NCBI RefSeq assembly: GCF_020103725.1
Contig: NZ_JAHXBG010000002.1
Location: forward strand, 62,001 to 126,000
Length of the DNA stretch: 64,000 nucleotides
Direction of reading: 5' to 3'
Origin: Hyalangium gracile
GTDB taxonomy: Bacteria; Myxococcota; Myxococcia; Myxococcales; Myxococcaceae
Shown: piece by piece, positions 62,384-64,000 of the stretch
How positions within the stretch are numbered: the stretch's first letter is position 1
How the letters are laid out: every line of letters begins with the position of its first letter
The notes under the pieces: generated by a model
What the model saw: only the letters and a program-made list of their open reading frames with translations
The model's database searches: none
Told to the model about the DNA's origin: nothing
Translations under genes and position numbers: made by a program

Positions 62384-64000
62384 TCAGCCGAGGAGCCCCT
62401 CCAGCGCCATGACGCGCTGTGTCTTCACGTTGATCACCTTGCCGGTCCGCTCCAGGACGCCCTCGCCGATGATGAAGAGCGCGCCGTGGATGTCTCGGCG
62501 GCAGCGCTCGTAGACGTCCGGCGGCACCACCAGGTTGGCGATCCCCGTCTCGTCCTCCAGGGAGATGAAGCACATGCCCTTGGCCGTGGGAGGCCGCTGC
62601 CGGGTGATCAGCATCCCGCCCACCGCCACGCGCCGCCCCGACGTCACCCGCTTGAGCCCCTCGGCGGGCACCGCGCCCAGCTTGCGCAGCGCCGGCCGCA
62701 AGAGCTCCAGCGGGTGCTTCTCCAGCGAGAGCCCCACCGTCTCGAAGTCCGCCTCCACGCGCTCGGCCACGCTCATGGGCGGCAGCTCCACCTGCGTGCT
62801 GTCCATGGGCAGCCCGAAGAACAGATCGTCCTCGTCCAAGGGCCCCAGGGCCTGGATCTCCCAGAGCGCCTGGCGCCTCGAGCCGCACAGGGAGGCCAGC
62901 GCTCCGGCCAGCGCCAGCCGCGTCAGCTCGTGCCGGGGAATGCGGCCCCGCCGTGCCAATTCCCCCACGCTCTCGTAGCCCTTGCCTCGCGATGCCGCCA
63001 CGCGCCGACCGGCAGACTCGTTCAGCCCACGCACCATGCGCAGGCCCAGCCGCAGCCCCCCGCCCTCCTCCAGCGTGCAGTCCCAGTCCGAGTGGCGCAC
63101 GTCCACCGGCCGCACCTGCACGCCGTGCCGCTTCGCGTCCGCCACCAGCGTGTGCGGCGCGTAGAAGCCCATGGGCTGCGAGTTCAACAGCGCCGCGCAG
63201 AAGGCCTGCGGGTAGTGGTACTTGAGCCACGAGGACGCATAGGCGATCAGCGCGAAGGACGCCGAGTGGGACTCCGGGAAGCCGTAGTGCGCGAAGCCCC
63301 GGAACTGCTCGAACAGCTCCTCCATGTACTCGCGCGTGTAGCCGCGCTTCACGCCGCCGTCCACGAAGCGGATGCGGTAGGGCTCCAGCAACTGCTCGGC
63401 GCGCTTGTGCCCCAGCGCCCGCCTCAGCCCGTCCGCCTCGCCCGCGGTGAAGCCTCCGGCCACCATGGCCAGCTTCATCGCCTGCTCCTGGAAGAGCGGC
63501 ACGCCCAGCGTCTTCTCGAGGATGGCTCGCACCTCGGGCGTCGGGTACGTGGCCACCTCCTTGCCCTCCCGGCGCCGCAGGAAGGGGTGCACCATGTTCC
63601 CGATGATGGGCCCGGGGCGGATGATGGCGATCTCGATCACCAGATCGTAGAAGGTGCGCGGCTTGAGCCTGGGCAGCATGCTCATCTGCGCCCGGCTCTC
63701 GATCTGGAACACGCCCACCGAGTCCGCCTCGCAGAGCATGTCGTAGACCTTGGGGTCCTCCGGCGGGATGGTCGCCAGCGACAGCTCCCGGCCGAAGTGC
63801 TGGCGGATGAGCGCGAAGCACTTGGCCACCGCCGTGAGCATGCCCAGGGCCAGCAGATCCACCTTCAGCACGCCCAGCGCGTTGATGTCGTCCTTCTCCC
63901 ACTGGATGACGGTGCGGCCCTTCATCGCCGCGTTCTCCACGGGGATGAGGTCCACCAGCGGCTCGCGGGTGATGACGAAGCCGCCCACGTGGATGGAGAG
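62384..64000 (-). CDS. dnaE2: Error-prone DNA polymerase III alpha subunit DnaE2 (ImuC), 5' end outside the window
   Basis: The frame is open through base 64000 on the minus strand (539 codons visible of about 1050). SIHVGGFVITREPL, then MKGRTVIQWEKDD and LKVDLLALGML match DnaE2 rather than the replicative DnaE1, and the last contains the third catalytic Asp. Further on come GFPESHSASFALIAYASSWLKYHYP and a C-terminal OB-fold (VAVGGMLITRQRP to SLEDETGIANLVV). It is used in SOS-induced translesion synthesis together with ImuA and ImuB, which are not in this window. The N-terminal PHP domain is outside. Confidence 0.93.
   Translation of the reverse strand, partial: LSIHVGGFVITREPLVDLIPVENAAMKGRTVIQWEKDDINALGVLKVDLLALGMLTAVAKCFALIRQHFGRELSLATIPPEDPKVYDMLCEADSVGVFQIESRAQMSMLPRLKPRTFYDLVIEIAIIRPGPIIGNMVHPFLRRREGKEVATYPTPEVRAILEKTLGVPLFQEQAMKLAMVAGGFTAGEADGLRRALGHKRAEQLLEPYRIRFVDGGVKRGYTREYMEELFEQFRGFAHYGFPESHSASFALIAYASSWLKYHYPQAFCAALLNSQPMGFYAPHTLVADAKRHGVQVRPVDVRHSDWDCTLEEGGGLRLGLRMVRGLNESAGRRVAASRGKGYESVGELARRGRIPRHELTRLALAGALASLCGSRRQALWEIQALGPLDEDDLFFGLPMDSTQVELPPMSVAERVEADFETVGLSLEKHPLELLRPALRKLGAVPAEGLKRVTSGRRVAVGGMLITRQRPPTAKGMCFISLEDETGIANLVVPPDVYERCRRDIHGALFIIGEGVLERTGKVINVKTQRVMALEGLLG

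Overview
The window reads as chromosome of a fruiting-type myxobacterium (Myxococcota, most likely suborder Cystobacterineae). The evidence is the very high G+C with G/C-ending codons, a DUF2378-type protein, a PilZ protein of the Myxococcus paralogous type, MopE-like metal-binding repeats, two large Ser/Thr kinases, a sigma-54 activator, and a tiny protein ending in a MYXO-CTERM-like Cys/Ser sorting tail. I see no rRNA, tRNA, CRISPR array or intact insertion sequence. Most genes are native and densely packed, and many are joined by 4-bp ATGA or GTGA overlaps.

Layout. 1-3.9 kb: the 3' part of a VIT/VWA protein, a PilZ protein, a DUF4382 lipoprotein and a 50-residue secreted microprotein. 4-9.7 kb: a tolC - adaptor - RND permease efflux operon on the minus strand. 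9.8-12.3 kb: two lipoproteins meeting tail to tail. 12.4-16.2 kb: a metallo-beta-lactamase-fold protein behind a sigma-54-like promoter, a sigma-54 enhancer-binding protein and a kelch protein. 16.2-23.6 kb: an M24-like protein, a membrane protein, a Ser/Thr kinase overlapping an FHA-GAF-adenylate cyclase, and a lipoprotein. 23.7-28 kb: truD, then sigma factor / anti-sigma / STN-beta-helix membrane protein, closed by a terminator. 28.1-31 kb: two coupled flavin/iron-sulfur oxidoreductase subunits. 31-31.4 kb: a structured non-coding stretch with a probable small RNA. 31.4-44.7 kb: an SDR protein, universal stress protein, a multi-pass membrane protein, the DUF2378 protein, a kinase with TPRs, a C39-like protease with tandem repeats, plsC, xth, an alpha/beta hydrolase, an aldo/keto reductase and a PhyH dioxygenase. 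44.9-46.4 kb: a lipoprotein nuclease toxin with its probable immunity gene. 46.5-53.3 kb: a sensor kinase, a WbqC protein, an AAA ATPase and an AidB-like acyl-CoA dehydrogenase. 53.3-57.1 kb: a foreign-looking nuclease-NTPase gene followed by decayed gene pieces. 57.1-64 kb: a lipoprotein coupled to lnt, membrane proteins, a secreted SGNH hydrolase and the 3' part of dnaE2.

The most interesting parts are accessory. (1) The toxin/immunity pair resembles the SitA/SitI lipoprotein toxins that myxobacteria pass between kin by outer-membrane exchange. (2) The 986-residue protein combines an HsdR-type PD-(D/E)XK nuclease with a P-loop NTPase and winged helices, which looks like a single-gene anti-phage system. 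(3) A structured RNA with C-rich loops and a perfect terminator lies at about 31.2-31.4 kb. (4) The sigma/anti-sigma/STN-beta-helix triad and the HcnABC-like pair with a relocated [2Fe-2S] domain have unusual domain arrangements.
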